From Sinomicrobium sp. (GTDB taxonomy: Bacteria; Bacteroidota; Bacteroidia; Flavobacteriales; Flavobacteriaceae), in the NCBI GenBank assembly GCA_029266035.1, contig JAJUFH010000003.1, positions 124,001-188,000 on the forward strand: DNA of 64,000 nucleotides, given 5' to 3'. A program made the translations under genes and the position numbers. The first letter of the stretch is position 1, and each line of letters opens with the position of its first letter. Positions 36,683 through 45,411 of this stretch are shown piece by piece. Below the pieces are notes generated by a model. The model was not told where the DNA came from. It saw only the letters and a program-made list of their open reading frames with translations, and did not search any database.

Positions 36683-37606
36683 TTATGTCAGTTCTATTTC
36701 AAATTGTGTCAAGGCTTTAAACTGTAACAGCCTTTTCCTCATCTCTTCTTTAGAGAGTTCTTGCATGCGTTCAGTGCCGAATTTTTCGACGCAGAAGGAG
36801 GCTAGGTTAGAGCCGTAAATAATGGCATTTTTCATATTTTCAAACGAAGTGTCACCTGTTGCCGCTATATATCCGGAAAAGGCTCCGGCAAATGTGTCTC
36901 CTGCTCCTGTGGGGTCGAATACCTCTTCCAAAGGCAGTGCGGGTGCAAAAAAGATATCGTCCTTGTGAAATAACAAGGCACCGTGTTCTCCTTTTTTAAT
37001 TACGACATAACGAGGACCCATCTCTCGTATTTTATGAGCGGCTTTTACCAAGGAGTGCTCTTTGGCAAGCTGCCTCGCCTCTTCGTCGTTAATGGTGATG
37101 ACATCCACTCTTGAAATTACCTGCATCAACTCGTTCCAACTGTTGTCCATCCAAAAATTCATGGTGTCGAGAACGATGAGTTTTGGAGCTGTCATCTGCT
37201 CTATCACTCCGAGTTGTGTGAGCGGGTGAAGGTTTCCGAGCAATACCACATCGGCATCCCTGTGGTGTTTGGGGATTTGAGGATTGAAGTCAGCCAACAC
37301 ATTGAGTTGTGTTTCTAAGGTGTCTCTCGAATTGAGGTCGTTGTGGTATTTTCCACTCCAGAAAAAGGTTTTACCTCCCTTTACCACTTCTACAGCTGAG
37401 GTGTCTATGTTTCGCTCCCTCAACATAGAGAGATATTCTTGCGGGAAGTCTTCGCCTACTACCGAAACGAGAGCTACTTCTATTCCGAACTGTGAAGCTG
37501 CCAAACCTATATATGGAGCGGCTCCGCCGAGTATTTTATCTGTCTTTCCGAAAGGAGTTTCAATAGCGTCAAAGGCCGTGCTTCCGACCGCAAGCAGTTT
37601 GCTCAT
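36683..37606 (-). CDS. PfkB-family sugar/nucleoside kinase
   Basis: A 307-residue ribokinase-type kinase. The fold is shown by KLLAVGSTAFDAIETPFG, GGAAPYIGLAASQFG, and the ATP/catalytic signature DPTGAGDTFAGAFSG with the catalytic Asp (about 255). The substrate (ribose, adenosine, other sugar) cannot be fixed. The ATG at 37606 is chosen over a longer frame: it lies 8 and 18 bases from the possible transcription starts of boxes TAAGTTTG (37628-37621) and TAAATTTG (37638-37631). It is directly upstream of the PurF-like gene on the same strand. Confidence 0.85.
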   Translation of the reverse strand: MSKLLAVGSTAFDAIETPFGKTDKILGGAAPYIGLAASQFGIEVALVSVVGEDFPQEYLSMLRERNIDTSAVEVVKGGKTFFWSGKYHNDLNSRDTLETQLNVLADFNPQIPKHHRDADVVLLGNLHPLTQLGVIEQMTAPKLIVLDTMNFWMDNSWNELMQVISRVDVITINDEEARQLAKEHSLVKAAHKIREMGPRYVVIKKGEHGALLFHKDDIFFAPALPLEEVFDPTGAGDTFAGAFSGYIAATGDTSFENMKNAIIYGSNLASFCVEKFGTERMQELSKEEMRKRLLQFKALTQFEIELT

Positions 37607-37620
37607 ATTGAAATTTTTTG

Positions 37621-37648
37621 CAAACTTACGCAAATTTATTGGTCTCAA
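37621..37648 (-). promoter_or_regulatory. Candidate promoter of the PfkB kinase gene
   Basis: On the minus strand TTG (37648-37646), a 17-base spacer and TAAGTTTG (37628-37621) fit the Bacteroidota consensus. A second TAAATTTG box overlaps at 37638-37631. Both lie very close to the chosen ATG. Confidence 0.4.
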
Positions 37649-37810
37649 AAAAAGTTGGATTGTCTACTTTTACAGATGTAGTCTCAAAAGCAATTCGACT
37701 CATTCACTGTTCTGACTGTACTTCTTTGAGTTGAGAGTGAAGCTATTTGTTTTCTTTGGAGTAAAATCGATTTTTTACCTCTCTCTGAGCGCGTAAATAC
37801 AAACGGAAAA

Positions 37811-38281
37811 TTATCCCGAAAAACCGGTGTCTTCTAGCAGGTTTTTTTCCTTGGAAGCTTCTACGGCAAGAAAGTCGCAGCGTTCGTTTTGCGGGTGGTT
37901 GTTGTGTCCCTTAATCCAGTGAAAACGCACATGATGACGGCGGTACTCCTTGAGGAATTCCATCCATAGATCTACATTTTTTTTGTCCTTAAAATACTTG
38001 CGTTCCCAGTTGAAGACCCATTTTTTTTCAACTGCATCGACAACGTATTTCGAATCGGTAAAGACTTTGACATGGGTGCCGGGATGTTTTAGTTTTTTGA
38101 GGGCTTCGATAACCGCGAGTAGTTCCATGCGGTTGTTGGTGGTGTGGCGGAAGCCTTGCGAAAATTCCTTTGTGTATTTTTTGCCGACCCATTCCATGAC
38201 GATACCGTATCCGCCAGGTCCCGGATTTCCACGGGCGGCGCCGTCGGTGTATATGTGTACGTCAAAACTGTTCAAACTCAA
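37811..38281 (-). CDS. rnhA: Ribonuclease HI
   Basis: RNase HI cuts the RNA strand of RNA-DNA hybrids. The 156-residue protein has all catalytic carboxylates in place: Asp in IYTDGAARGNPGPGG, Glu in NRMELLAVIEAL, Asp in VFTDSKYVVDAV and the final Asp in ERCDFLA, plus His in the KGHNNH loop. The start is not ATG: the frame opens after TAA at 38290-38288 and the first usable codons are TTG at 38281 or TTG at 38275. It follows purN by 14 bases. Confidence 0.93.
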   Translation of the reverse strand: MSLNSFDVHIYTDGAARGNPGPGGYGIVMEWVGKKYTKEFSQGFRHTTNNRMELLAVIEALKKLKHPGTHVKVFTDSKYVVDAVEKKWVFNWERKYFKDKKNVDLWMEFLKEYRRHHVRFHWIKGHNNHPQNERCDFLAVEASKEKNLLEDTGFSG

Positions 38282-38295
38282 AGTGATTTACGGAT

Positions 38296-38865
38296 TTAAT
38301 TTTTTTCCAAAAGCTGAGCGATAACCCGAGGAAAGTGTTCGTATTCCAAGGCGTGAATTTTTTCAGCGACCTCTTCTGGGCTATCCGTCGGAAGTACGGC
38401 GACCTTAGATTGAAAAATAACGGCTCCTTCGTCGTAATTTTCATTTACATAGTGTATGGTGATGCCGCTTTCGGTTTCCCGATTAGCGATGACAGCGCGG
38501 TGTACATTCATGCCATACATGCCTTTACCCCCGTATTTTGGAAGTAAAGCTGGGTGTATATTAATCACCTTGTTTGGAAAGTCTCTCAAGATATTCTCGG
38601 GAAATTTCCAGAGAAAGCCCGCCAGTACAATGAGGTCGGGAGCTATGTCTTTTACGAGCTTTGCGATGAGATTTGACCGATATAGCGCCCTGCGATTAAA
38701 ATAAAGCGCGTCTATATCCAATCGATTTGCCCTGTCTAATACTCCCGCATCTCTCTTGTTGGAAAGGATTAGTACCACTCTGGCCTTCTCACTCTCTGAA
38801 AAGAAACGGACGATGTTTTCCGCATTGGTGCCGGAACCCGAAGCAAATACAATAATTTTTTTCAC
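38296..38865 (-). CDS. purN: Phosphoribosylglycinamide formyltransferase
   Basis: PurN formylates GAR in the third step of purine synthesis using 10-formyl-THF. The 189-residue protein has the family start IIVFASGSGTNAENIV and the catalytic core INIHPALLPKYGGKGMYGMNVHRAV. It also shows the ESGITIHYVNENYDEGAVIFQ motif with the key His and Asp. It forms a unit with rnhA and lies divergent from acpP. Confidence 0.96.
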   Translation of the reverse strand: MKKIIVFASGSGTNAENIVRFFSESEKARVVLILSNKRDAGVLDRANRLDIDALYFNRRALYRSNLIAKLVKDIAPDLIVLAGFLWKFPENILRDFPNKVINIHPALLPKYGGKGMYGMNVHRAVIANRETESGITIHYVNENYDEGAVIFQSKVAVLPTDSPEEVAEKIHALEYEHFPRVIAQLLEKN

Positions 38866-39060
38866 CGATTTAGTTGTTTTAGGGTGTGTGGAGACATTTT
38901 TGTGTAATGTCCCGGAGTTTGTTGACTACCAGTGGTAATAGCCGTTTATCTCCTAGTTTTTCGAGACAAAAGAAAGCATAATAATTAAGAATTAGAAATT
39001 AAAAGTAAAATCAGTATTTTATTTTTTAGTAAATTACAGCCACATTTTGAAACTTAAATG

Positions 39061-39089
39061 TTGTTTTCAACCAAAGTTTTTTATTTTTG
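39061..39089 (+). promoter_or_regulatory. Promoter of acpP
   Basis: TTG (39061-39063), an 18-base spacer and TATTTTTG (39082-39089) match the Bacteroidota consensus well, in a very AT-rich stretch typical of strongly expressed genes. The acpP ATG lies 32 bases downstream. Confidence 0.7.
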
Positions 39090-39120
39090 CCATCAATTTA
39101 AATTTTAAAACTAAAAAATT

Positions 39121-39354
39121 ATGTCAGACATTGCATCAAGAGTAAAAGCGATCATCGTAGACAAATTAGGTGTCGACGAGAATGAGGTTGTATCGGAAGC
39201 AAGCTTCACTAATGACCTCGGTGCAGACTCACTGGACACAGTAGAATTGATTATGGAGTTTGAAAAGGAATTCGATATTCAGATTCCTGACGATCAGGCA
39301 GAAAATATCGCTACTGTAGAGCAGGCCATAAAATACATAGAAGAGGCTAAATAA
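39121..39354 (+). CDS. acpP: Acyl carrier protein
   Basis: ACP carries growing acyl chains on a phosphopantetheine arm during fatty-acid synthesis. The 77-residue acidic protein has the attachment Ser37 in [12 protein letters not shown] and the full four-helix family sequence. It is preceded by a strong promoter and followed by a terminator, then fabF, the partner condensing enzyme. Confidence 0.97.
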   Translation: MSDIASRVKAIIVDKLGVDENEVVSEASFTNDLGADSLDTVELIMEFEKEFDIQIPDDQAENIATVEQAIKYIEEAK

Positions 39355-39381
39355 GTATAGGAATATTGGAATCATAAAAAA

Positions 39382-39413
39382 GGGAGGTATTTTTGTAATA
39401 CTTCCCTGTTTTT
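39382..39413 (+). terminator. Terminator/attenuator after acpP
   Basis: GGGAGGTATT (39382-39391) pairs with AATACTTCCC (39397-39406) over 10 bp with one G-U and a 5-base loop, followed by TGTTTTTCC. It probably reduces read-through so that acpP is made in excess over fabF and rnc. Confidence 0.75.
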
Positions 39414-39632
39414 CCTTGTATCCGGGATAGATTTATAAGATTGACGGGCCTTGACTTCAATGCGAGGCCGTCGCTTTTTCTGTCTTTTTGGATAATACCT
39501 CCGGATTTTAGAGTGAGTATCTTCTTTATGGGATTGGAAAATTAGTATCCCTGGAGGATGTATAGTGATGTGGCGGAATTTCTGCTTCCGTGGCACGTCG
39601 TAGTAAAAACAGTTTGGACTAAATCTATTCGA

Positions 39633-40883
39633 ATGAAATTAAGGCGAGTTGTTGTCACAGGATTAGGAGCATTAACCCCGATAGGCAATACCCTGGAGGA
39701 ATATTGGCAAGGCTTGAAAAACGGCGTTAGTGGTGCAGCTCCAATTACCCATTTCGACGCTTCTAAGTTCAAAACACAATTTGCTTGTGAGGTAAAGAAT
39801 TTTAATGTCACCGATTTTATCGATCGAAAAGAAGCTCGAAAACTCGACAAGTTTTCACAGTATGCTATGGTGGCAGCTGATGAAGCCATCGAAAATTCTG
39901 GAATTGAGCTAGATCGTATTCAAAAAGATAGGATTGGTGTAGTTTGGGGAGCCGGCATTGGCGGATTGGAGACATTTCAAGAAGAAGTGCTCAATTTTGG
40001 CAATGGCGATGGAACCCCTCGATTTAATCCTTTCTTTATCCCAAAAATGATTGCCGATATGGCTCCCGGGCTCATTTCTATCAAGCACGGTTTTATGGGG
40101 CCTAATTACACGACAGTATCGGCCTGTGCTTCTTCGGCCAATGCCATGATCGACGCCCTGAACTATATTCGTTTGGGCTATGCCGATGTTATTGTGTCCG
40201 GTGGTTCTGAAGCAGCTGTTACAGCGGCGGGTATGGGTGGTTTTAACGCCATGCACGCACTGTCTACCAGAAATGATGACCCTCAAACGGCATCTAGACC
40301 TTTTGATAAAAACAGAGATGGTTTTGTGCTAGGCGAAGGAGCTGGAGCACTGATACTCGAAGAGTATGAACACGCCAAAGCAAGAGGTGCCAAAATTTAT
40401 GCCGAACTGGTAGGAGGAGGGCTGTCTGCCGATGCCTATCATATGACTGCTCCACATCCCGAAGGAAAAGGCGTTAAAGCGGTAATGCGCAGTTGTCTCG
40501 AAAATGCGGGACTCAAACCTGAGGATGTAGACGCTATTAATACTCACGGAACATCTACTCCTCTTGGAGATGTAGCCGAACTCAAGGCGATAACAGAGGT
40601 GTTTGGAGATCACGCAAAGAACATCAACATCAACTCTACCAAGTCGATGACAGGGCATCTTTTGGGTGCAGCTGGAGCTATAGAAGGTATAGCTTCGATT
40701 TTGGCCATGGAAAACCAACTGGTGCCGCCTACCATAAATCACAGCACGCCAGATGAAAAGATTTCTCCCGAACTTAACCTTACTCTAAACAAGGCGCAGA
40801 AAAGGGATATCAAAGTGGCGATGAGCAACACCTTTGGTTTCGGAGGTCACAACGCTTGTGTGCTGTTTAAAAAACTGGATTAG
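39633..40883 (+). CDS. fabF: Beta-ketoacyl-ACP synthase II
   Basis: FabF elongates acyl-ACP with malonyl-ACP. The 416-residue protein shows the nucleophile Cys in VSACASSANAM, the two catalytic histidines in NTHGTSTPLGD and KSMTGHLLGAAGA, and the family start RRVVVTGLGALTPIGNTLEEYW. I start it at ATG 39633; a longer frame from 39558 adds 25 non-conserved residues. rnc follows 12 bases after the stop. Confidence 0.97.
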   Translation: MKLRRVVVTGLGALTPIGNTLEEYWQGLKNGVSGAAPITHFDASKFKTQFACEVKNFNVTDFIDRKEARKLDKFSQYAMVAADEAIENSGIELDRIQKDRIGVVWGAGIGGLETFQEEVLNFGNGDGTPRFNPFFIPKMIADMAPGLISIKHGFMGPNYTTVSACASSANAMIDALNYIRLGYADVIVSGGSEAAVTAAGMGGFNAMHALSTRNDDPQTASRPFDKNRDGFVLGEGAGALILEEYEHAKARGAKIYAELVGGGLSADAYHMTAPHPEGKGVKAVMRSCLENAGLKPEDVDAINTHGTSTPLGDVAELKAITEVFGDHAKNININSTKSMTGHLLGAAGAIEGIASILAMENQLVPPTINHSTPDEKISPELNLTLNKAQKRDIKVAMSNTFGFGGHNACVLFKKLD

Positions 40884-40895
40884 TTTTAACATGAA

Positions 40896-41627
40896 ATGAA
40901 AATCGTTCAGAACATATTGAATTCCCGCTCAGATGACGACGGGAATTTTTTTTTGACAGTAAAAAAAATACTGGGTTTTTCTCCTAAACACTTAGAGCTG
41001 TACAAGAAGGCATTTACGCACAGATCAGCCAATCGGAAAGACGAGAAGGGAAATCCTTTGAATTACGAGCGATTAGAATTTCTAGGAGACACTATGCTGA
41101 GTACTATAGTCTCTTATCATTTGTATAAAATGGTTCCTACCGGCGACGAGGGATATCTCACCAAGATGAGGTCTAAAATCGTGAGCCGAGAACACCTGAA
41201 CGAATTGGGCAAAGAACTGGAGCTGGTACAGTATGTAGACTCCAAGATATCCAGAGAGAGTTTTGGAGACAACGTCCACGGAAATGTCTTTGAAGCCCTA
41301 CTCGGAGCTCTGTACTTAGATCGCGGTTATAAGTACTGTGAAAAGTTTGTCTATCGAAGGATTATAGAGCCCTATGTAGATATCGAGAGACTGGAGGGAA
41401 AGATCATTAGTTACAAGAGTTTTGTGATAGAATGGTGTCAGAAGGAGAAAAAAAACTTCGACTTTCAAGTGTATGAAGACAGCGGTAATGAACATGTAAA
41501 ACACTTTTCAGTAAAGTTGTATATAGACGGTAAAGTGGTGTCGAAAGGGAGGGCTACCTCCAAGAAAAAAGCCGAAGAGCAGGCGTCGAAAAGAGCCTAT
41601 TACGCATTGCAAGATAAAATGCAATAA
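40896..41627 (+). CDS. rnc: Ribonuclease III
   Basis: RNase III cuts double-stranded RNA in rRNA and mRNA processing. The 243-residue protein has the signature NYERLEFLGDTML (about 50), the second catalytic Glu/Asp region GNVFEALLGALYLDRGY, and a C-terminal double-stranded RNA-binding domain (FVIEWCQKEKKNFDFQV ... GRATSKKKAEEQASKRAYYAL). It is the third gene in the acpP-fabF-rnc cluster common across bacteria. Confidence 0.97.
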   Translation: MKIVQNILNSRSDDDGNFFLTVKKILGFSPKHLELYKKAFTHRSANRKDEKGNPLNYERLEFLGDTMLSTIVSYHLYKMVPTGDEGYLTKMRSKIVSREHLNELGKELELVQYVDSKISRESFGDNVHGNVFEALLGALYLDRGYKYCEKFVYRRIIEPYVDIERLEGKIISYKSFVIEWCQKEKKNFDFQVYEDSGNEHVKHFSVKLYIDGKVVSKGRATSKKKAEEQASKRAYYALQDKMQ

Positions 41628-41675
41628 GCGAAATCGTTTTCGGTGCTATTATTTGGTTAAACCTCGTGTTTATAG

Positions 41676-41706
41676 TTGTTTAATCGCATACATACGCTTA
41701 TCTTTA
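41676..41706 (+). promoter_or_regulatory. Possible promoter of the IPExxVDY gene and pyk
   Basis: TTG (41676-41678), a 20-base spacer and TATCTTTA (41699-41706) nearly match the consensus; the last base of the -7 box is A rather than G. Confidence 0.35.
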
Positions 41707-41725
41707 CAATTATGCGTAAAGTAAT

Positions 41726-42187
41726 ATGGCTACACTTAAACTATCAGACGATTTTTACGAACCCACCTGTACTCTGATTGCCATTCACTCTTCTGCGGAT
41801 GCGTGCCGCTTGGCCTATTTTTTTAATGCCTGCCTGGATATAAGGTTGAAGAGAGTGGTAAATAACCAAATCGATAACGATTTGTTGTCGGAGTATTACG
41901 AATGGGAAAATGAGCTAGACGGAGTGGTCTGGACCCTGGTGGTCAATGCGGCCAGATCGGTGGTGTCGCTAGACGGCGACAATCTGTTTTCTGAAGATCG
42001 TCTTACCGAAACGCGCTATCTCGTTCCTGAGCTAAAAAAAGCCGATTGTTTTCTGAAAATAGAAAATGCCGAAGGTGAGGAATACAGCAGTAGTGTAGTG
42101 CGCAAAATAAATGAAATGCTTCAGGTAACCACAGCCTATGAGGTAGATGTGAATCAACTTAAATCGAAACACAATTTAATTTTTTGA
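41726..42187 (+). CDS. IPExxVDY-family protein
   Basis: A 153-residue small soluble protein of a Bacteroidota family named for the motif IPExxVDY, found between rnc and pyk. Here the motif is altered to VPELKKADC (residues about 105-113), losing the V-D-Y part. The rest (SADACRLAYFFNACLDIRLKR, YEWENELDGVVWTLV) fits the family in length and layout. No biochemical role is known to me. The TGA stop is 2 bases before the pyk start, so translation is probably coupled. Confidence 0.85.
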   Translation: MATLKLSDDFYEPTCTLIAIHSSADACRLAYFFNACLDIRLKRVVNNQIDNDLLSEYYEWENELDGVVWTLVVNAARSVVSLDGDNLFSEDRLTETRYLVPELKKADCFLKIENAEGEEYSSSVVRKINEMLQVTTAYEVDVNQLKSKHNLIF

Positions 42188-42189
42188 TA

Positions 42190-43620
42190 ATGCCAAACAG
42201 AAAAAAGACGAAAATTGTCGCCACTCTCGGACCCGCAACAAGCAGAAGAGAGATATTAAAAGACATGATGAAGGCCGGTGTTGATGTTTTCCGGATCAAT
42301 TTTTCTCACGCCAATTATGAGGATGTTACCGAGCGAATTGGTATGATACGAGAACTGAATGAAGAGCTCGGGTACAATACAGCCATTCTGGCCGACCTGC
42401 AGGGGCCAAAACTTCGAGTCGGAATTATGGCCGAAGATGTCGTTGTCGACAAAGGGGATGAAATCTCCTTTGTAACTGGAAAAGAATTTAAGGGAAGTCG
42501 TGAAAAAGTATATATGAACTACGAGGCTTTCCCACGAGATGTACAGCCCGGTGAACGTATATTGCTAGACGACGGCAAGCTGATTTTTGAGGTTGTAGAA
42601 ACTGATGGAAAAAGCAAGGTAAAAGCAAAAGTGATTCAGGGAGGGGCATTGAAATCAAAGAAAGGAGTCAACCTGCCCAATACCAAGGTGTCGCTGCCTG
42701 CATTGACCGAAAAGGATGTCAAAGATGCTATTTTTGCAATAGGGAAACAGGTAGACTGGATAGCGCTGTCTTTTGTGAGACACAGTGAAGATCTTATAGC
42801 ACTTCAAAATCTCATCAAGGAGCACTCCGAGCAGAAAATCCCGATTATCGCCAAGATAGAAAAACCAGAAGGGGTTGAGAATATAGATAAAATCGTAGCT
42901 TATTGTGACGGACTTATGGTAGCTCGCGGTGATTTAGGGGTAGAAGTGCCGGCGCAAGAAGTGCCACTGATTCAGAAACAATTGGTGCTCCGGGCTAAAA
43001 AGGCGAGAATACCGGTGATTATCGCCACTCAGATGATGGAGAGCATGATAACCAGCCTTACCCCTACACGGGCAGAGGTAAACGACGTGGCCAACTCGGT
43101 AATGGACGGAGCCGATGCTGTAATGCTTTCGGGTGAGACCTCGGTGGGTAGCTATCCTGTACAAGTCATCGAAAAGATGTCGAGTATAGTGAGTAGTGTA
43201 GAGCACTCTCCATTGGTAAAAGTTCCACAAGAACCGCCACATATCAGAACAAAGAGGTATATCACAAAATCGGTTTGCTACCACGCCGCTCTTATGGCCA
43301 ATGAAATCAAAGCAAAAGTGATTACCACCCTTACCAATAGTGGCTATACAGCATTCCAGATATCTTCTTGGCGTCCGCAGGCACATATTCTAGTGTTTAC
43401 TTCAAACAAGAGACTGCTCACTCAGCTCAACCTGCTTTGGGGAGTTAAGGCTTTTCACTACGACAAATATGTAACCACCGACGAAACCATAGACGATGTG
43501 AATATTATAGCAAAAGAAAAGGGTTTTGTGGAAACCGGAGATATGACGATTAGCCTAGCGGCTATGCCGATACAGGAGAAGGGAATGGTAAATACGATGA
43601 GGGTTACCGAGATCCATTAA
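42190..43620 (+). CDS. pyk: Pyruvate kinase
   Basis: Pyruvate kinase makes ATP and pyruvate from phosphoenolpyruvate, the last step of glycolysis. The 476-residue protein shows the start KIVATLGPATSRREIL, RINFSHANYED, LQGPKLRVG, the catalytic IAKIEKPEGVENID and MVARGDLGVEVPAQEV, and MMESMITSLTPTRAEVNDVANSVMDGADAVMLSGET. I start it at ATG 42190, 2 bases after the upstream stop; the in-frame TTG at 42184 is less likely. Confidence 0.97.
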   Translation: MPNRKKTKIVATLGPATSRREILKDMMKAGVDVFRINFSHANYEDVTERIGMIRELNEELGYNTAILADLQGPKLRVGIMAEDVVVDKGDEISFVTGKEFKGSREKVYMNYEAFPRDVQPGERILLDDGKLIFEVVETDGKSKVKAKVIQGGALKSKKGVNLPNTKVSLPALTEKDVKDAIFAIGKQVDWIALSFVRHSEDLIALQNLIKEHSEQKIPIIAKIEKPEGVENIDKIVAYCDGLMVARGDLGVEVPAQEVPLIQKQLVLRAKKARIPVIIATQMMESMITSLTPTRAEVNDVANSVMDGADAVMLSGETSVGSYPVQVIEKMSSIVSSVEHSPLVKVPQEPPHIRTKRYITKSVCYHAALMANEIKAKVITTLTNSGYTAFQISSWRPQAHILVFTSNKRLLTQLNLLWGVKAFHYDKYVTTDETIDDVNIIAKEKGFVETGDMTISLAAMPIQEKGMVNTMRVTEIH

Positions 43621-43665
43621 TGAGATTGAGACCATAGGATTTTACGATTAAAATTGAAAATTGAC

Positions 43666-43698
43666 AAAACGCAGCGCGAATTTCCGCTGCGTTTTTTT
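43666..43698 (+). terminator. Terminator between pyk and dinB
   Basis: AAAACGCAGCG (43666-43676) and CGCTGCGTTTT (43685-43695) form an 11 bp stem with an 8-base loop followed by more T. It serves pyk and, read from the other side, can end dinB. Confidence 0.85.
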
Positions 43699-43708
43699 GT
43701 GATTGCAA

Positions 43709-44791
43709 TCAAAAATCGAACTTCAATTGTACCACCACCTGTTCTTCTTTGGGAGTGTTGAGATTGCTTATCGAGATTCCCAACAAGCGAACTGAATCGA
43801 TTAATTTGTCTTGGTACAACAACTCTTTTGCCATTTCCAGAACTAGGCTTTTATCGCTTATAAAGTAGGGGATTGTTCTGCTGCGCGTTTGTAAGCTAAA
43901 ATCACTGTACTTGATTTTTAAGGTAATGGTCTTTCCCGATATTTTCTTCCGCTGCAATCGCTCGGAGAGTTCTGTGGCGATATGCTCGAGGCGTTCTAAC
44001 ATAAATATTTCGGAAGACAGGTTTTCGGAAAAGGTGCGCTCTGCGCCTATAGACTTTGGTGTTCTATCTGGTTTTACCGGACTGTGGTGAATGCCGCGAA
44101 CAATGTTGTAGTAATGTGTTCCGGCTTTTCCAAATTGCTGCTGTAGGAATTCAAGAGATTTAAGACTCAACTCTTTGCCGGTGAAAATCCCGAGGGCGTA
44201 CATTTTTTCTGCCGTTACCTTCCCTATGCCGTAGAATTTTTTGATGTCGAGGGCGTGAAGAAACGGGATGACCTCTTCTGGGTTTACCGTTTTTTGTCCG
44301 TTGGGCTTGTTGTAGTCGGATGCGATTTTGGCGATAAACTTGTTTATAGATATTCCTGCAGAGGCTGTAAGTCCTATCTCTTCCAGTATTCGTCCTCGTA
44401 TTTCGGTAGCCAGTAGGGTGGCAGAGGGGGTTCCTTTCTTGTTTAGGGTCACGTCGAGATAAGCCTCGTCCAGCGAGAGGGGTTCTACTAGGTCTGTGTA
44501 TTCGTTGAAAATCTGTCTGATGCGCAGCGAAATTTCGCGGTATCGATCAAAACGGGGTTTTACAAACAGAAGCTCGGGACATAGCTTTCGAGCCATTACA
44601 CCGCTCATGGCACTTCTCACTCCAAACTTACGGGCTTCGTAACTCGCTGCAGCGACAACACCGCGTTTACTACCACCCCCTACGGCCAATGGCTTTCCCT
44701 TGAGTTCAGGGTGATCCATCTGCTCTACAGAGGCGTAGAAGGCATCCATATCGATGTGGATTATTTTGCGGTATGTAGGCTTATCGGCCAT
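43709..44791 (-). CDS. dinB: DNA polymerase IV
   Basis: A Y-family polymerase that copies past damaged bases with low fidelity. The 360-residue protein has the catalytic motif HIDMDAFYASVEQ, YEARKFGVRSAM, LSLDEAYLDVT (second acidic site), the helix-hairpin-helix region KKFYGIGKVTAEKM, and a little-finger domain with KTITLKIKYSDF. The C-terminus VVQLKFDF resembles a sliding-clamp binding motif (Q-L-x-F/L). It is divergent from the CYTH gene over about 48 bases, which contain AACTTTACAAAGTT (44800-44813), a near-palindrome. Confidence 0.94.
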   Translation of the reverse strand: MADKPTYRKIIHIDMDAFYASVEQMDHPELKGKPLAVGGGSKRGVVAAASYEARKFGVRSAMSGVMARKLCPELLFVKPRFDRYREISLRIRQIFNEYTDLVEPLSLDEAYLDVTLNKKGTPSATLLATEIRGRILEEIGLTASAGISINKFIAKIASDYNKPNGQKTVNPEEVIPFLHALDIKKFYGIGKVTAEKMYALGIFTGKELSLKSLEFLQQQFGKAGTHYYNIVRGIHHSPVKPDRTPKSIGAERTFSENLSSEIFMLERLEHIATELSERLQRKKISGKTITLKIKYSDFSLQTRSRTIPYFISDKSLVLEMAKELLYQDKLIDSVRLLGISISNLNTPKEEQVVVQLKFDF

Positions 44792-44839
44792 AATTAGCTA
44801 ACTTTACAAAGTTCCGAAACTTTGCCCAATAAAACCACA

Positions 44840-45316
44840 ATGATAGAAACTGAGCGCAAATTTTTAGTGAAATCAGAGGTGTTCCGCAAAGAAGCACAGT
44901 CTGCCGTTCGCATTGTACAGGGTTTTTTAAACACTCATCCCGAAAGAACTGTGAGGGTTCGCATAAAGGGAGATAAGGGATTTATTACCGTCAAGGGCAA
45001 ATCCAACCAAAGCGGATTGTCGCGATTTGAATGGGAGAAAGCGATTTCTGTAACCGATGCAGAGGCTCTTTTGGGCCTGTGTGAAAAGGGAGTGATAGAA
45101 AAAATAAGACACGAGATAAAAACGGAAAAACACCTGATTGAAGTAGACGAGTTTCTCGGGGACAACGCGGGACTGATTATTGCGGAGATCGAACTGACCT
45201 CAGAAGACGAAGATTTTTACCGGCCGGATTGGCTCGGTAAAGAGGTGACCGGAGATATCAGGTATTACAACTCCCAGCTGAGTCGTCGTCCATATAAAGA
45301 CTGGGATATGGACTGA
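44840..45316 (+). CDS. CYTH-domain protein
   Basis: A 158-residue protein of the CYTH/triphosphate-tunnel metalloenzyme superfamily, which hydrolyses inorganic tripolyphosphate or makes cyclic AMP in different members. It has the signature ExExK in IETERKFLV and alternating basic and acidic strands (RTVRVRIKGDKGFITVKG, RFEWEKAI, KHLIEVDEFLG) that line the tunnel. Triphosphatase activity is the usual role of such short forms. The start is ATG 44840; the upstream TTG at 44822 gives six less plausible residues. Confidence 0.88.
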   Translation: MIETERKFLVKSEVFRKEAQSAVRIVQGFLNTHPERTVRVRIKGDKGFITVKGKSNQSGLSRFEWEKAISVTDAEALLGLCEKGVIEKIRHEIKTEKHLIEVDEFLGDNAGLIIAEIELTSEDEDFYRPDWLGKEVTGDIRYYNSQLSRRPYKDWDMD

Positions 45317-45344
45317 TACGTTTAATTTAGATGTTTTAAAAAGG

Positions 45345-45397
45345 AGAGGCTGTCTTTGCTTATGTTTGGATTGTACAGCAAAGACAGCCTCTTTAAA
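45345..45397. terminator. Long convergent terminator
   Basis: AGAGGCTGTCTTTGCT (45345-45360) and AGCAAAGACAGCCTCT (45377-45392) are a perfect 16 bp inverted repeat with a 16-base loop and flanking A/T tracts on both strands. It separates the CYTH gene from the RND efflux operon. Confidence 0.85.
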
Positions 45398-45411
45398 CTA
45401 TTTGCGAAAGC

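Noticed and set aside
39558-39632. N-terminal extension of fabF
   Set aside because: The family start RRVVVTGLG follows directly after the ATG at 39633.
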